In this document: piece after piece, positions 41,862-50,958 of the stretch
How positions within the stretch are numbered: position 1 is the first letter of the stretch
How the letters are laid out: each line of letters starts with the position of its first letter
Assembly (NCBI RefSeq): GCF_002150685.1
Contig: NZ_MSSW01000042.1
Span: 62,001 to 126,000, forward strand
Source of the DNA: Algoriphagus antarcticus
Lineage (GTDB): Bacteria; Bacteroidota; Bacteroidia; Cytophagales; Cyclobacteriaceae
Length of the DNA stretch: 64,000 bases
Direction: 5' to 3'
Made by a program: the position numbers and the translations under genes
The notes under the pieces: generated by a model
What the model saw: only the letters and a program-made list of their open reading frames with translations
Told to the model about the DNA's origin: nothing
Database searches by the model: none

Positions 41862-44039
41862 ATGACTGAGAAAAGTAATGATTTGTCCGACAAGGACAAG
41901 GTGACTCAAGCCTCCAATTCTGAAGAGGTAAAGGGTATCGAAAAAGAAATTAATTCTGAAGCTAGCGAAGAAACTGTAGCAGACCAGAACAGTGATTCTG
42001 AATCTGAAGTTGAGCCATCCTTAGATGAAGCTACCGAAAAGGAAACTGAGGTTATAAAACCCACAGTTGAGCCTGAAGAAACTGTAGAAGAGGCTACATC
42101 CCAAGAAGATAAAGCAGAAGAGACCGAATCACCCGAAATCGCTCAACCTGCTCCTGAGGTAGAAGCTACCACTCCAACTGCACCCATTTCTGAAGAAGAA
42201 ACAAGCACGCCAACTGATACTCCTTCAGAAGAAGTAGTATCTGAGGAAGAGGTAGTTCCTGCGGACCAAGCTGTAGCTGTAGGTTCGGAAGAAGAGGAAT
42301 CAGAAGAAGACAGCGAAGAGGATCATCATGATGAGGGTGATGTCACTTCACTTTCCAAAATTGAACTGGTGGCTTTGCTGAAAAGTAAAGTTAAGCAAGA
42401 CAATATTCATAGAATCGATAAGCATGTACATGAGATTAAAGCTGCCTTCGATGAATTCACACATAAAGAGAAGGACGAGGCACTCGAGAAATTCAAAGCT
42501 GAGGGTGGAGTAGAAGATGATTTTGACTTCCGTCCAAGTGATGAGGAGAAGGAATTCAATACCTATTATTTTGAGTACCGTCATCAACTTGTAGCGCTTC
42601 GCAAAGAAGCTGAAAAGCAAAAAGAAACGAATTTTACGGCAAAGAACGAGTTGCTGAATAAACTTCGCGAGTTGGTTGATGGAGAAGAGACTACTTTAAG
42701 CATGTCTACTATCAAAGCCTTACAGGAAGAATGGAAAAGTATTGGCCCAGTGCCCCCATCACAAAACAGAAGTCTTTGGGCGAGCTATAACGCACTTATG
42801 GATCGCTTCTATGACAATAGAAGCATTTATTTCGAGCTCAAAGAACTTGATCGCAAGAAAAATCTTGAAAGTAAATTAGAGCTTGTAGAGAAGGCTCTAG
42901 CATTGAAGGATGTAAAAGACCTTAAAGATGCAATTAAGTCTTTGAATGACCTCCACGAGGAATTTAAGCATATCGGTCCTGTTCCTAGAGATGAGCAAGA
43001 GGCTTTGTGGCAAAAGTTCAAAGGAGCTTCTGATGCTGTTTATGATAGAAGAAAAGATTTCTATGAGGGCCAAAAGGAAGTTTTCAAAGTAAACCAAGAT
43101 CAGAAAGAAGCTTTAATTGAGACTTTAAAGCCATTTGCTGAATTCAAAGCAGATAGAATTCGTGATTGGAATAGCAAGACGAAAGAAATCTTGGATATTC
43201 AGAAAAAATGGGAGAAAATAGGCCCCGTTCCTAGAGAATCTGGTAAGGACATCAATAAGTCATTCTGGGCTTCCTTCAAGCAATTCTTCCACAACAAGAA
43301 TTTATTCTTCAAAGAACTGGATGAGATCCGTGCTACCAATCAGGCAAAAGCAGAGGATTTGATTGTGAAAGCTGAAGAACTAAAAGATAATACCGATTGG
43401 CAAAATACTGCCAACGCTTTGGTGAAGCTACAGCAAGACTGGAAAACACTCGGGCCAACCCCGGAGAAAAACAGAGATAGCCTTTACAAACGATTTAAAC
43501 TGGCCTGTGATACTTTCTTCAACAATAGAAGGGACTCCAACAAGCAATCAAATGCTGAATTCGAAGAAAACCTTGAAAGCAAGCAGGCGATCTGTAATCA
43601 GATTACTGAAGCAGCCGAAAGTGGAGAAGTTTCTGAAGAAGCTTTGACCAAATTGGTCGGAGAATTCAATGATCTGGGTTTTGTGCCAAGAAAAGCCATG
43701 AAAGAGATCCAGGCTCAATTTAAAACTGCTGTAGATCTGTACTTGGAGAAATTAAGTCCAGAAGGAGCGGGAAGAGAAGATTTCCTCTTCAGGTTAAATC
43801 TGAATAGACTCCAGTCTGATCCTAATGCGGTGAAAACTCTGAACAAGAAAGAGCATGGCATTCGTAAGCAGATTTCTGAATTGGAGAATAACATCACTTT
43901 GTGGAAAAACAACTTGGAATTCTTTGCTGCTTCTAAAACTGCAGATAAGTTAAAAGACCAATTTGATCTGAAGATTCAAAAAGCAGAAGAGGAAGTCGAA
44001 AAATTGAAAAGCAAACTGTCAATATTAAGAGAGTTTTAA
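41862..44039 (+). CDS. DUF349 repeat protein with acidic N-terminal region
   Basis: Cytoplasmic protein of 725 residues from the ATG at 41862. Residues about 1-165 are an extremely Glu/Ser/Thr/Pro-rich, presumably disordered region. Then come about five DUF349 coiled helical units, each with the family's W-x-x-I/L-G-P-V/T-P turn (EWKSIGPVPPSQNRSLWASY, EFKHIGPVPRDEQEALWQKF, KWEKIGPVPRESGKDINKSF, DWKTLGPTPEKNRDSLYKRF, a last EFNDLGFVPRKAMKEIQAQF). A C-terminal coiled coil spans about 670-725. DUF349 proteins are ribosome- or RNA-associated in some bacteria; function here is unknown. tRNA-Thr follows. Confidence 0.88.
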   Translation: MTEKSNDLSDKDKVTQASNSEEVKGIEKEINSEASEETVADQNSDSESEVEPSLDEATEKETEVIKPTVEPEETVEEATSQEDKAEETESPEIAQPAPEVEATTPTAPISEEETSTPTDTPSEEVVSEEEVVPADQAVAVGSEEEESEEDSEEDHHDEGDVTSLSKIELVALLKSKVKQDNIHRIDKHVHEIKAAFDEFTHKEKDEALEKFKAEGGVEDDFDFRPSDEEKEFNTYYFEYRHQLVALRKEAEKQKETNFTAKNELLNKLRELVDGEETTLSMSTIKALQEEWKSIGPVPPSQNRSLWASYNALMDRFYDNRSIYFELKELDRKKNLESKLELVEKALALKDVKDLKDAIKSLNDLHEEFKHIGPVPRDEQEALWQKFKGASDAVYDRRKDFYEGQKEVFKVNQDQKEALIETLKPFAEFKADRIRDWNSKTKEILDIQKKWEKIGPVPRESGKDINKSFWASFKQFFHNKNLFFKELDEIRATNQAKAEDLIVKAEELKDNTDWQNTANALVKLQQDWKTLGPTPEKNRDSLYKRFKLACDTFFNNRRDSNKQSNAEFEENLESKQAICNQITEAAESGEVSEEALTKLVGEFNDLGFVPRKAMKEIQAQFKTAVDLYLEKLSPEGAGREDFLFRLNLNRLQSDPNAVKTLNKKEHGIRKQISELENNITLWKNNLEFFAASKTADKLKDQFDLKIQKAEEEVEKLKSKLSILREF

Positions 44040-44111
44040 ATTTTTCTCACTCAGAATAAGGAAGATAGGGTTTTTCTTTTCTGGGGGTTTGGAGCAAATA
44101 AAGTGAACGGC

Positions 44112-44119
44112 TATATTTG
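44112..44119 (+). promoter_or_regulatory. tRNA-Thr -7 promoter box
   Basis: TATATTTG matches TAnnTTTG exactly, 19 bp before the mature 5' end; a TTG at 44089-44091 is a possible -33 box with a 20-bp spacer. Confidence 0.65.
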
Positions 44120-44138
44120 CATCACAATAAGGGAATAC

Positions 44139-44211
<73 letters not shown>

Positions 44212-44212
44212 C

Positions 44213-44241
44213 AAAAGGGAAACAGAAATGTTTCCCTTTTT
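44213..44241 (+). terminator. Terminator after tRNA-Thr
   Basis: Perfect 11-bp stem AAAAGGGAAAC / GTTTCCCTTTT with a 6-nt loop, followed by T, immediately after the tRNA. Confidence 0.88.
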
Positions 44242-44689
44242 GTATTTTAGGGCATTAAGCGCTCTATTTATGTTCATTGTTTATATCCTCAGGTCTTTCG
44301 CGAGGATAGACTCCTCTGGCAAGTTTACTTTTTCAATTTCATTTTCAGCTGTAGAATTAAGGCCGCATTTAATAAAAATCTGTTTGATTTTCCGTTATCC
44401 AGACCAAAGCACAAATCATTCTTATAGACCATTAGGAGACTCGTTTCAGAGACTAGAATTTCTCTATTTTGAATGTCAATTCATATTATTCACTGGGAAA
44501 ATCCCCATTAATCCTACCTCATGACTCTTTTCCATCAGTTCTCAACTTAATGTTTTTGAATAAATGATAATACCATGGTTTGATTGAGTCATTCAGTTAG
44601 TTACAATTTTGAAAAAAATATTACGCAAAATTTGAGAATTCAAGGATTTTCCGGTTATTGTATCATTATAAAACAATAACCACAAAACT
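44242..44689. other. Gene-free gap
   Basis: A 98-codon open frame starts inside the tRNA terminator, has no family features or promoter and is judged accidental. Nothing else is seen until the hairpin at 44653-44681. Confidence 0.5.
44653..44681 (+). promoter_or_regulatory. Hairpin in the leader of the 44690 gene
   Basis: GGTTATTGT / ACAATAACC (9-bp perfect arms, 11-nt loop) ends 8 bp before the ATG at 44690. It could be an operator or a leader RNA structure controlling translation. Confidence 0.4.
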
Positions 44690-45064
44690 ATGAAGACAAA
44701 AATTACAGTTGTTTGCAGCTTAATCCTGTTGGTGACCATGAGCTTTGCATTTACTCCATTCACCCCGACTCCAGAATACTTCGAGGGTAAATGGAATGTC
44801 CTTGTAGTAGGAACTCCTGAAGGTGATGCCACTATTCCGATGAGATTCGAAACTATCGATGGGAAAACCACAGGTTACTTTACAGAAGCAGGAGCTGCAG
44901 AAGAAAAGAAAATGAGCTCTGCCGCGATCACGGGAGATGTCATCAGCACCGCATTCAACATCAGCGGCTACGATGTCACGCTTTCACTCAAGAAAGTAGA
45001 CGATGATCATGCAAAGGGAGACTTAATGGGCATGTTTGATGCTGAAGGAACCAGAGCAAAGTAA
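44690..45064 (+). CDS. Small secreted protein of unknown function
   Basis: 124-residue exported protein. Signal peptide with cleavage near residue 20-22 (TMSFAF). The mature part is compact and beta-rich (EYFEGKWNVLVVGTPEGDAT, MRFETIDGKTTGYFTEAG, ITGDVISTAFNISGYDVTLS) and resembles the small extracellular beta-sandwich proteins common in Cytophagales, but I cannot name a family. It is monocistronic, with a hairpin just before the start and a strong terminator after the stop. Confidence 0.7.
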   Translation: MKTKITVVCSLILLVTMSFAFTPFTPTPEYFEGKWNVLVVGTPEGDATIPMRFETIDGKTTGYFTEAGAAEEKKMSSAAITGDVISTAFNISGYDVTLSLKKVDDDHAKGDLMGMFDAEGTRAK

Positions 45065-45123
45065 TTTTTAAGATTGAATTAGTGAGTAAAAGTTGTTAAT
45101 AACCCGATCTATTTATAAGTATA

Positions 45124-45157
45124 AAAAAAGGTGGCAGAACGTTCTGCCACCTTTTTT
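45124..45157. terminator. Bidirectional terminator
   Basis: A perfect 34-bp palindrome, AAAAAAGGTGGCAGAAC joined to its reverse complement, with A-run and T-run ends. It lies between the convergent 44690 gene and the Gfo/Idh/MocA operon and can stop transcripts from both. Confidence 0.92.
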
Positions 45158-45210
45158 ATTCTTGCAACCCAATCTATTTTACTGTTTATAGTCCGTAATG
45201 ACTTACTGTC

Positions 45211-46326
45211 CTATTTTTTGAAAGTAAACTCAGGAAGAGGAATGATTTTACCACCATTCATCGCCGACTCATGTGCTAAAATTCCTACACAAGTTATGTT
45301 TGCAGATTCCTGTGCATCTGGATAAGGAGCTCTTTCCTCGGTCAAAGCATTCAAGAACTCATTCACCAAATGCGGGTGAGATCCACCATGACCCGAACCT
45401 TGGATAAAGGACAAGTGCTGATTGTCATCTCCATCATATACTCCAGCTTTAGTGAATGATGCAATTTCCTCAGGAAGCAAATGTCCGTAATCTGGCATTT
45501 TCACCTTCTCAGGAATTTCTCCTGTGTGGATCACAGAATCCTCATGCTCGATCAATGTCCATTCGAAAGACTTCTTTGAACCATACACATCAAAGCTCTC
45601 TCTGTACTGTCTTGCTGTATTGAACAGTGATCTAGTAACCTCAGCGGCCAAGTCAGAATCTTTGAATTTGATGTGACATGTTTCGATGGCAAATGGTGAA
45701 CCGTACTTAGGGATCAAGTTTTCGTCAATGCGGCCGGAACCAAAGCAAGAAACATATTCAGCTTGCGCCTTTGGCAAAGCCAAAACAGGACCCACACAGT
45801 GCGTCGCATAATGCATAGGAGGGAGGCCCTCCCAGTAACCTGGCCAGCCAGCCATTTCCTGCTGATGAGAAGCTCTAAGGAATTGGATTTTGCCCAACTC
45901 ACCTTTCTCATACATATCCTTCACGAAAAGGAATTCACGGCTATAGATTACTGTCTCCATCATCATATACGTAAGACCGGTCGTTTGGACTTCCTCGACG
46001 ATAGCTTTGCAATCTTCCACAGAAGTAGCCATAGGCACAGTACACGCCACATGCTTACCTGCCCGAAGTGCTTTCAACGATTGCTCTGCGTGATTTTGGA
46101 TAGGAGTATTGATATGTACTGCATCCACATTGGGATCCTTTAGCAACTCATCGTAATCTGTATATATTTTCTCGATTCCGAAAGCTTTGCCGATTTCCTC
46201 AGCTTTTTCTCTATTTCTCTGGCAGATCGCATACATATTTGACAGCTTATGTTTCTGATAAATAGGAATAAACTCTGCTCCAAATCCAAGACCTACAATG
46301 GCTATATTTATTGGTTTCTTACTCAT
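45211..46326 (-). CDS. Gfo/Idh/MocA-family oxidoreductase
   Basis: NAD(P)-dependent sugar or cyclitol dehydrogenase. N-terminal Rossmann fold AIVGLGFGAEFIPIYQKHKL (9-28), the family EKxxAxxxxxx-type substrate motif replaced by KHVACTVPMATSVEDCKAIV (about 91-110), and the C-terminal alpha/beta domain (GHGGSHPHLVNEFLNALTEE). 371 residues. It is the last of three genes with the isomerase and the ThuA-type protein. That trio recurs in Bacteroidota and points to oxidation of sugars to 3-keto derivatives and their breakdown; the exact sugar is not shown. Confidence 0.9.
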   Translation of the reverse strand: MSKKPINIAIVGLGFGAEFIPIYQKHKLSNMYAICQRNREKAEEIGKAFGIEKIYTDYDELLKDPNVDAVHINTPIQNHAEQSLKALRAGKHVACTVPMATSVEDCKAIVEEVQTTGLTYMMMETVIYSREFLFVKDMYEKGELGKIQFLRASHQQEMAGWPGYWEGLPPMHYATHCVGPVLALPKAQAEYVSCFGSGRIDENLIPKYGSPFAIETCHIKFKDSDLAAEVTRSLFNTARQYRESFDVYGSKKSFEWTLIEHEDSVIHTGEIPEKVKMPDYGHLLPEEIASFTKAGVYDGDDNQHLSFIQGSGHGGSHPHLVNEFLNALTEERAPYPDAQESANITCVGILAHESAMNGGKIIPLPEFTFKK

Positions 46327-46434
46327 GATATTCTATTTCAAGGGTTAAAAAGGGTTACTAATTGATTTTTGAAAGTGATACAATTTCTAATTCGAAAACT
46401 CACAATTACTTACTGTTCACCTCTCACCACTTAC

Positions 46435-47295
46435 TTATTCCGCTGCCCACTGCTTCAAGAATTCCAGACCTTCTTTAGCAAGACCATCCTGAGATGGTAC
46501 CAGCGGCTTCCAGATGCAGACCGCACCAGCTAGCTCTTTCACATCAGGAGTAAAGCTTTCTATAGATACCACTCCATTGTAATTGACCGCCTCTAATCCG
46601 CGCTTAAGCGCATCCCAAGGCGTGATACCTGTTCCGGGTGTTCCACGGTAATTCTCGGAAACCTGGAAGTGAATCAATTTATCTCCAGCTCTGCGAATGG
46701 CAGCTTCAGGATTTGGCTCTTCTATATTCATGTGAAAACCATCCAAAAGCACCTTGGCTTCAGGCTCATTGATATCTGAGATCAATCGCATCAATTCCTC
46801 ACAGGTATTGATCAGATCAGTCTCAAATCTGTTCAAGGTTTCCAAAGCGATATCCAAACCAAACTTCCGGGCTGTTTGACAGACTATTCTAAGGTTGGTC
46901 ACTGCTCGATCCCATTCTATTTTCTTCTGCTCAGCAGATACCAATCTGGCTTTGCCCACAGCAGAGTACATAGGACCAGCAACGAATCTGGAACCCAACC
47001 CAGCAGCTATCTCAAAGCATTGATCCAAGTAATCGAAACTGGTTTGATGAAAAGAAGCCTCTTCATTGGTAAAGTCTCTGCTCGTACCAAAAGCCCCGCA
47101 AATAACAGCCTCTAGGCCGTTATCACTAAGTGCTTGCTTTACTTCCTTGATATCTATCAGCGTAGGATCTTCCACAGGAATCTCCACTACATCGTATCCA
47201 AAGCCTTTGATTTTTGGCAAAAGGCTAAGCGTCTCAGAACTGAAAGGGGAAGTCCATAACCAGGTACTCACCCCGAATTTTACGTCTAAACTCAT
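46435..47295 (-). CDS. Sugar phosphate isomerase/epimerase, xylose isomerase-like TIM barrel
   Basis: 286-residue AP-endonuclease-2-type TIM barrel from the ATG at 47295 (MSLDVKFGVSTWLWTSPF), 2 bp after the stop of the giant upstream gene; a longer start at 47352 would overlap that gene. Metal-binding acidic and histidine residues are in place: IALETLNRFETDLINTCEEL (Glu), KVLLDGFHMNIEEPN (Asp/His), IHFQVSENYRGTPG (Glu), and VVSIESFTPD (Glu). Such proteins act as epimerases or isomerases, or on 3-keto sugars, next to Gfo/Idh/MocA dehydrogenases. Confidence 0.88.
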   Translation of the reverse strand: MSLDVKFGVSTWLWTSPFSSETLSLLPKIKGFGYDVVEIPVEDPTLIDIKEVKQALSDNGLEAVICGAFGTSRDFTNEEASFHQTSFDYLDQCFEIAAGLGSRFVAGPMYSAVGKARLVSAEQKKIEWDRAVTNLRIVCQTARKFGLDIALETLNRFETDLINTCEELMRLISDINEPEAKVLLDGFHMNIEEPNPEAAIRRAGDKLIHFQVSENYRGTPGTGITPWDALKRGLEAVNYNGVVSIESFTPDVKELAGAVCIWKPLVPSQDGLAKEGLEFLKQWAAE

Positions 47296-47297
47296 GC

Positions 47298-50200
47298 TTA
47301 TTCTACAATCATAATTCCGTTCATCAGTCTCCAGTGACCCGGAACTGTACAAACAAATGGATATTCTCCCGGCTCATTTGGCACGGTGAATACTAGAGAT
47401 TCTTTGCCATTTGGATCCACCAGACGAGAAGCTACAATCACTTCAGGAATCTTGGGCACGAAGTTTTGCTCAGCACCTTTTGTATCGCGGGCAAGTTCAT
47501 CGGCTGCTTTTCCGATAGTTTCCAAAGAACCGGCTTTACCTATCACTAAGTTGTGCTGCATGAAATCTGGATTTTCGAAATCAATCGTCACCTGAGAACC
47601 CGCTTTCACTTTGATAGTAGCTTTATTAAACTTCATCTCATGAGGTATTACGGCGATTTTGATAACTGTACCATTGCCAGAAGCAGGCTTGGCTTCCGCT
47701 CCAGCGGTTTTTTCTGTTTGCATTCCCATTCCCGGTTTGCGCAACGCTAAACTTGACTTGTTGCTTATTCGTCCATTAAACCACCAATCACCTTCATATT
47801 TTCCTATCCGATTTTTGCTATCATCTTGTCCCACACGTACGCGGGCAGGAGTAAGGGGCTCTGTAAATAGCCCTTTAGTCTTGCCTTGTGCTACTTCATT
47901 TCCGTTTATTTTCAGAGACATATTTCCATCTTCTTTCAAGGAAGCATCAATCGTGAATTGTTCTTCCGGCATATTCTTGCGTGAGCTGATGATCTTCACT
48001 TCATCTTCCTGTGCTATCGCAAAATGAACTGCATCCTGATAGATGTATAAGCTATAGCCATTGGTTCCATTTCCCTGAGCAGCAAGAATACCTCTAATAG
48101 GATCATTTGCTTTGGAAACAATAATCTTGATATCAATCTCTTTACCAGCAGGATCCGGCGGGAAAAGAATGGTATTTCTCTGATCCAAATTGTATTGCTC
48201 GGCCACAAGACTTCTAGATATTCTATCCGCTAGGCTCAGTTCTATACCTTCCACATCCTGAATCGCTTGTGAATTTTCTCTCTCTGAAAATGCAGTAGGG
48301 TGAGCAAGAACTGCTGCGAATATCGCCTGTGGTAAATAGGCGTCCTTTTGATTATCCTCGTCATTTGTTGCTTCGAGAAGTTTTTTCGCCACATCTTCTG
48401 AGAAGGGCATATCAGATGCTGCAAGGAATGCATACTTTCTAGTATGCAGATCATGATCCTGCAGCAGGTTGGAAGCCAAAATGGCTGACATAGCGGAAGG
48501 GTTTCTCGGAAGAACGCGAAGTGCATTCTTTCGAACTGCAGCAGAGGGGTGGGTTAATGCTTTCTCTACGACTTGCTGCGCAGTTGTATTATTTCCATCC
48601 AATACTCCTAAACCATGTAGTGCCCAGAGCGCATTGACAGCAGGAGCGTTCAGTCCGATTTCGTCTACTTTCTGATTGTTGATTATATCATACAATCCAT
48701 CTACCACATCCATGTCTTTGGTCTCTACGATCAAACGCTGAGCTGTCAATCTCCAGAACATATTCTCACTTTGGATAGCTGCCAAAAGCTCATCAGATTC
48801 AGCATCCTTCAGATTGAAGATCTTCGAAGGCTCGCCACCTTTGTATGTTACGCGGTAGATTCTGCCATGCTCACGGTCACGCATCGGGTTGATGTAGGCA
48901 TTTCCTTCACCATTTTCCCTGCCTCTAGGCGTGGGATTGTGCTGAATGATAAAGTTGTACCAGTCAGCCACCCAAAGTGAACCGTCAGGCCCGACTTCCG
49001 CATGAACAGGGGAGAACCACTCGTCAGAACTTGCCAAGATGTTGAAGTTGTTTTTCTCGGTATAGCCCGAACCTTCAGGAAGGATTTTGGCATTGTGGAG
49101 CACACGTCCTGTAGGTTCAGCTACAAAGGCGATAGAGTTCCAGTATTTCTCTGGGAAGCTTCTTGCAGTATAAAAGTTATGTCCGGCAGCAGCTGTGTAG
49201 CTACCATGCCAATCCACTTGTCTCAAGAAAGGAGTAAGGTGCGGCATATCGTAGTGCGTATCTATACCATGAACGGTATTGGCAGATCCCTGATAGATTG
49301 GTCTCTTCAGGTAATTATTTGCCATGGAAAAGTAAACTGAGTGCTGCCCGTTTGCAGTGGAAATGAATGTTTCGAAATCCTCTGTGAAACCGAGTCCCCA
49401 GGTATTATTGCTGGTATGTCCCAAATATTCAAGATCTGAACCATCCGGATCAAATCGATAAACTCCCTGGCTGAAAGAATGCTTTACACCACTAACTTCA
49501 CCATTGAATCCTGAATAACCCAACACTCCCCATACCTTATTATCAAAACCGTATTTCAAGTTAGAAGGTCCTGCGTGTGTATCGCTTTTGCCCCAACCAG
49601 TCATCACAACTTCTCTCACATCAGCGATATCGTCGCCGTCAGTGTCTTTTAGGAAAATAAAGTCTGGTGCCATAGAGATCAAAAGTCCACCATTCACCAT
49701 CGTCATACTTGTAGGGATATTTAGGCCTTCGGCAAAAACAGTCATTTTATCAGCCTTGCCATCGCCGTCAGTATCTTCCAAAATCTTGATTTTATCGTCG
49801 CCGCCTTCTTTTCTGATTTCGTTAGGATAATCAGTTGTCTCGAAAACAAACAATCTTCCGCGCTCATCCCAAGCCATTGCCATAGGATTGATAATCATCG
49901 GTTCAGACGCGAAAAGCTCCAATTCAAAGCCCACCGGCACTTGAATCAGCTTCATTGATTCTTCCGGAGAAAGTGGCAACTGGTAGCGAGGTGCCGGATC
50001 TCTTTTCTCATAGTTGGGAATATCAGCATCCTCAAACTTCGGAGTAGGTATATTATACTCGGTCAGCAACTTATTTACATCATCACCCACAGCCCAGAGG
50101 ATACCATTTGTTACGAGGTTTTGGAATTCCTTTTTCTCCCAAGTCTTCTCATCATGACCATAAGCGGTATAAAATACCCTTCCTTTTCCCTGATCACGAA

Positions 50201-50816
50201 CCCAAGTGTAGGGCTCTTTTTTATCTCCGTCTATACGCTCCATAAGGATGTGCATGTCTGGATTCAATTGGCTATGGACATAAGTTTCGTCCCAAGTCTC
50301 AAACTCAGAAATGCCCTGCATCACCGGATGATCAGCATCCACGATGGTAGCAGTGAAATCACCCGTGCCATGCGTGCTGAACTGTCCGCCGACTGCCTCT
50401 ATGTACCAAGGTGAGTTTTGGAAGCAAAACGAAGCACTATGAATAGGAATCATCGCTTTTCCACCTTCTATATAAGACTTCAAAGCCGATTCTTGCTCAG
50501 GCGTGATCTGCTCATGGTTGGCATAGATCATCAAGCCATCGTAATTATTAAGTGTCTCAGAATTCAGATCCATCACATCCGTGGTGTATGTGAGGTTAAT
50601 TCCTTTTTGGAAAAGAGGCGTTTCAAGATACATCATCAATTTTTCTGAATTGTGATGCTCGCTTTCATGTCCGAGAACTAGAATCTCTACTCGCCTGGGA
50701 TCAGTGGATGAAAGGAAGTTTTTGTTACTTTGGCCGCATCCCGCAAGGAAAGCAAGCATTAAAATCACCAGTCCAAAACAGGGTGACTTAGGTACTGTTT
50801 GGGTTTTGAAAATCAT
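47298..50816 (-). CDS. Multidomain lipoprotein: ThuA + PQQ-like dehydrogenase + HEAT + cupredoxin
   Basis: Giant periplasmic or outer-membrane lipoprotein, 1172 residues, lipobox LAGC at Cys27. In order: ThuA-type glutamine-amidotransferase-like domain (about 45-245: RVEILVLGHESEHHNSEK, GKAMIPIHSASFCFQNSPWY, ADHPVMQGISEFETWDETYV); a membrane-bound dehydrogenase beta-propeller (about 285-690: MAMAWDERGRLFVFETTDYP, DTHAGPSNLKYGFDNKVWG, VADWYNFIIQHNPTPRGREN); HEAT-like repeats (about 700-880); a laminin-G-like sandwich; and a C-terminal type 1 copper domain with ligands His in MQHNL, Cys1156, His1161 and Met1165 (C-x4-H-x3-M, azurin spacing). There is no CxxCH heme motif. The fused cupredoxin is the likely electron acceptor. 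Confidence 0.87.
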   Translation of the reverse strand: MIFKTQTVPKSPCFGLVILMLAFLAGCGQSNKNFLSSTDPRRVEILVLGHESEHHNSEKLMMYLETPLFQKGINLTYTTDVMDLNSETLNNYDGLMIYANHEQITPEQESALKSYIEGGKAMIPIHSASFCFQNSPWYIEAVGGQFSTHGTGDFTATIVDADHPVMQGISEFETWDETYVHSQLNPDMHILMERIDGDKKEPYTWVRDQGKGRVFYTAYGHDEKTWEKKEFQNLVTNGILWAVGDDVNKLLTEYNIPTPKFEDADIPNYEKRDPAPRYQLPLSPEESMKLIQVPVGFELELFASEPMIINPMAMAWDERGRLFVFETTDYPNEIRKEGGDDKIKILEDTDGDGKADKMTVFAEGLNIPTSMTMVNGGLLISMAPDFIFLKDTDGDDIADVREVVMTGWGKSDTHAGPSNLKYGFDNKVWGVLGYSGFNGEVSGVKHSFSQGVYRFDPDGSDLEYLGHTSNNTWGLGFTEDFETFISTANGQHSVYFSMANNYLKRPIYQGSANTVHGIDTHYDMPHLTPFLRQVDWHGSYTAAAGHNFYTARSFPEKYWNSIAFVAEPTGRVLHNAKILPEGSGYTEKNNFNILASSDEWFSPVHAEVGPDGSLWVADWYNFIIQHNPTPRGRENGEGNAYINPMRDREHGRIYRVTYKGGEPSKIFNLKDAESDELLAAIQSENMFWRLTAQRLIVETKDMDVVDGLYDIINNQKVDEIGLNAPAVNALWALHGLGVLDGNNTTAQQVVEKALTHPSAAVRKNALRVLPRNPSAMSAILASNLLQDHDLHTRKYAFLAASDMPFSEDVAKKLLEATNDEDNQKDAYLPQAIFAAVLAHPTAFSERENSQAIQDVEGIELSLADRISRSLVAEQYNLDQRNTILFPPDPAGKEIDIKIIVSKANDPIRGILAAQGNGTNGYSLYIYQDAVHFAIAQEDEVKIISSRKNMPEEQFTIDASLKEDGNMSLKINGNEVAQGKTKGLFTEPLTPARVRVGQDDSKNRIGKYEGDWWFNGRISNKSSLALRKPGMGMQTEKTAGAEAKPASGNGTVIKIAVIPHEMKFNKATIKVKAGSQVTIDFENPDFMQHNLVIGKAGSLETIGKAADELARDTKGAEQNFVPKIPEVIVASRLVDPNGKESLVFTVPNEPGEYPFVCTVPGHWRLMNGIMIVE

Positions 50817-50833
50817 ATCAGGATTTGAACATT

Positions 50834-50849
50834 ATTTAGCTTACTAAAT
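50834..50849. promoter_or_regulatory. Inverted repeat in the divergent intergenic region
   Basis: ATTTAG-CTTA-CTAAAT lies between the divergent ThuA-type operon (ATG at 50816) and the AraC-family gene (ATG at 50959), 18 bp from the former. It may be an operator; a TACTATTG box at 50928-50935 may serve the AraC gene. Confidence 0.4.
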
Positions 50850-50958
50850 TCATCTTTTAATTTGATCGTTTCTCCCTGTTTTAGCTTGATAAATGACTGA
50901 ATTTTGTCAAATTATGAGTTGAAAACATACTATTGATATAGTAAACCAGCAAGAAAGT

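Noticed and set aside
44228-44524. 98-codon open frame after tRNA-Thr
   Set aside because: It begins inside the tRNA terminator and has no recognisable composition, motif or promoter.
47296-47352. Longer start for the sugar isomerase
   Set aside because: It would overlap the end of the giant upstream gene by 55 bp; the ATG at 47295 directly precedes the family's conserved first strand.
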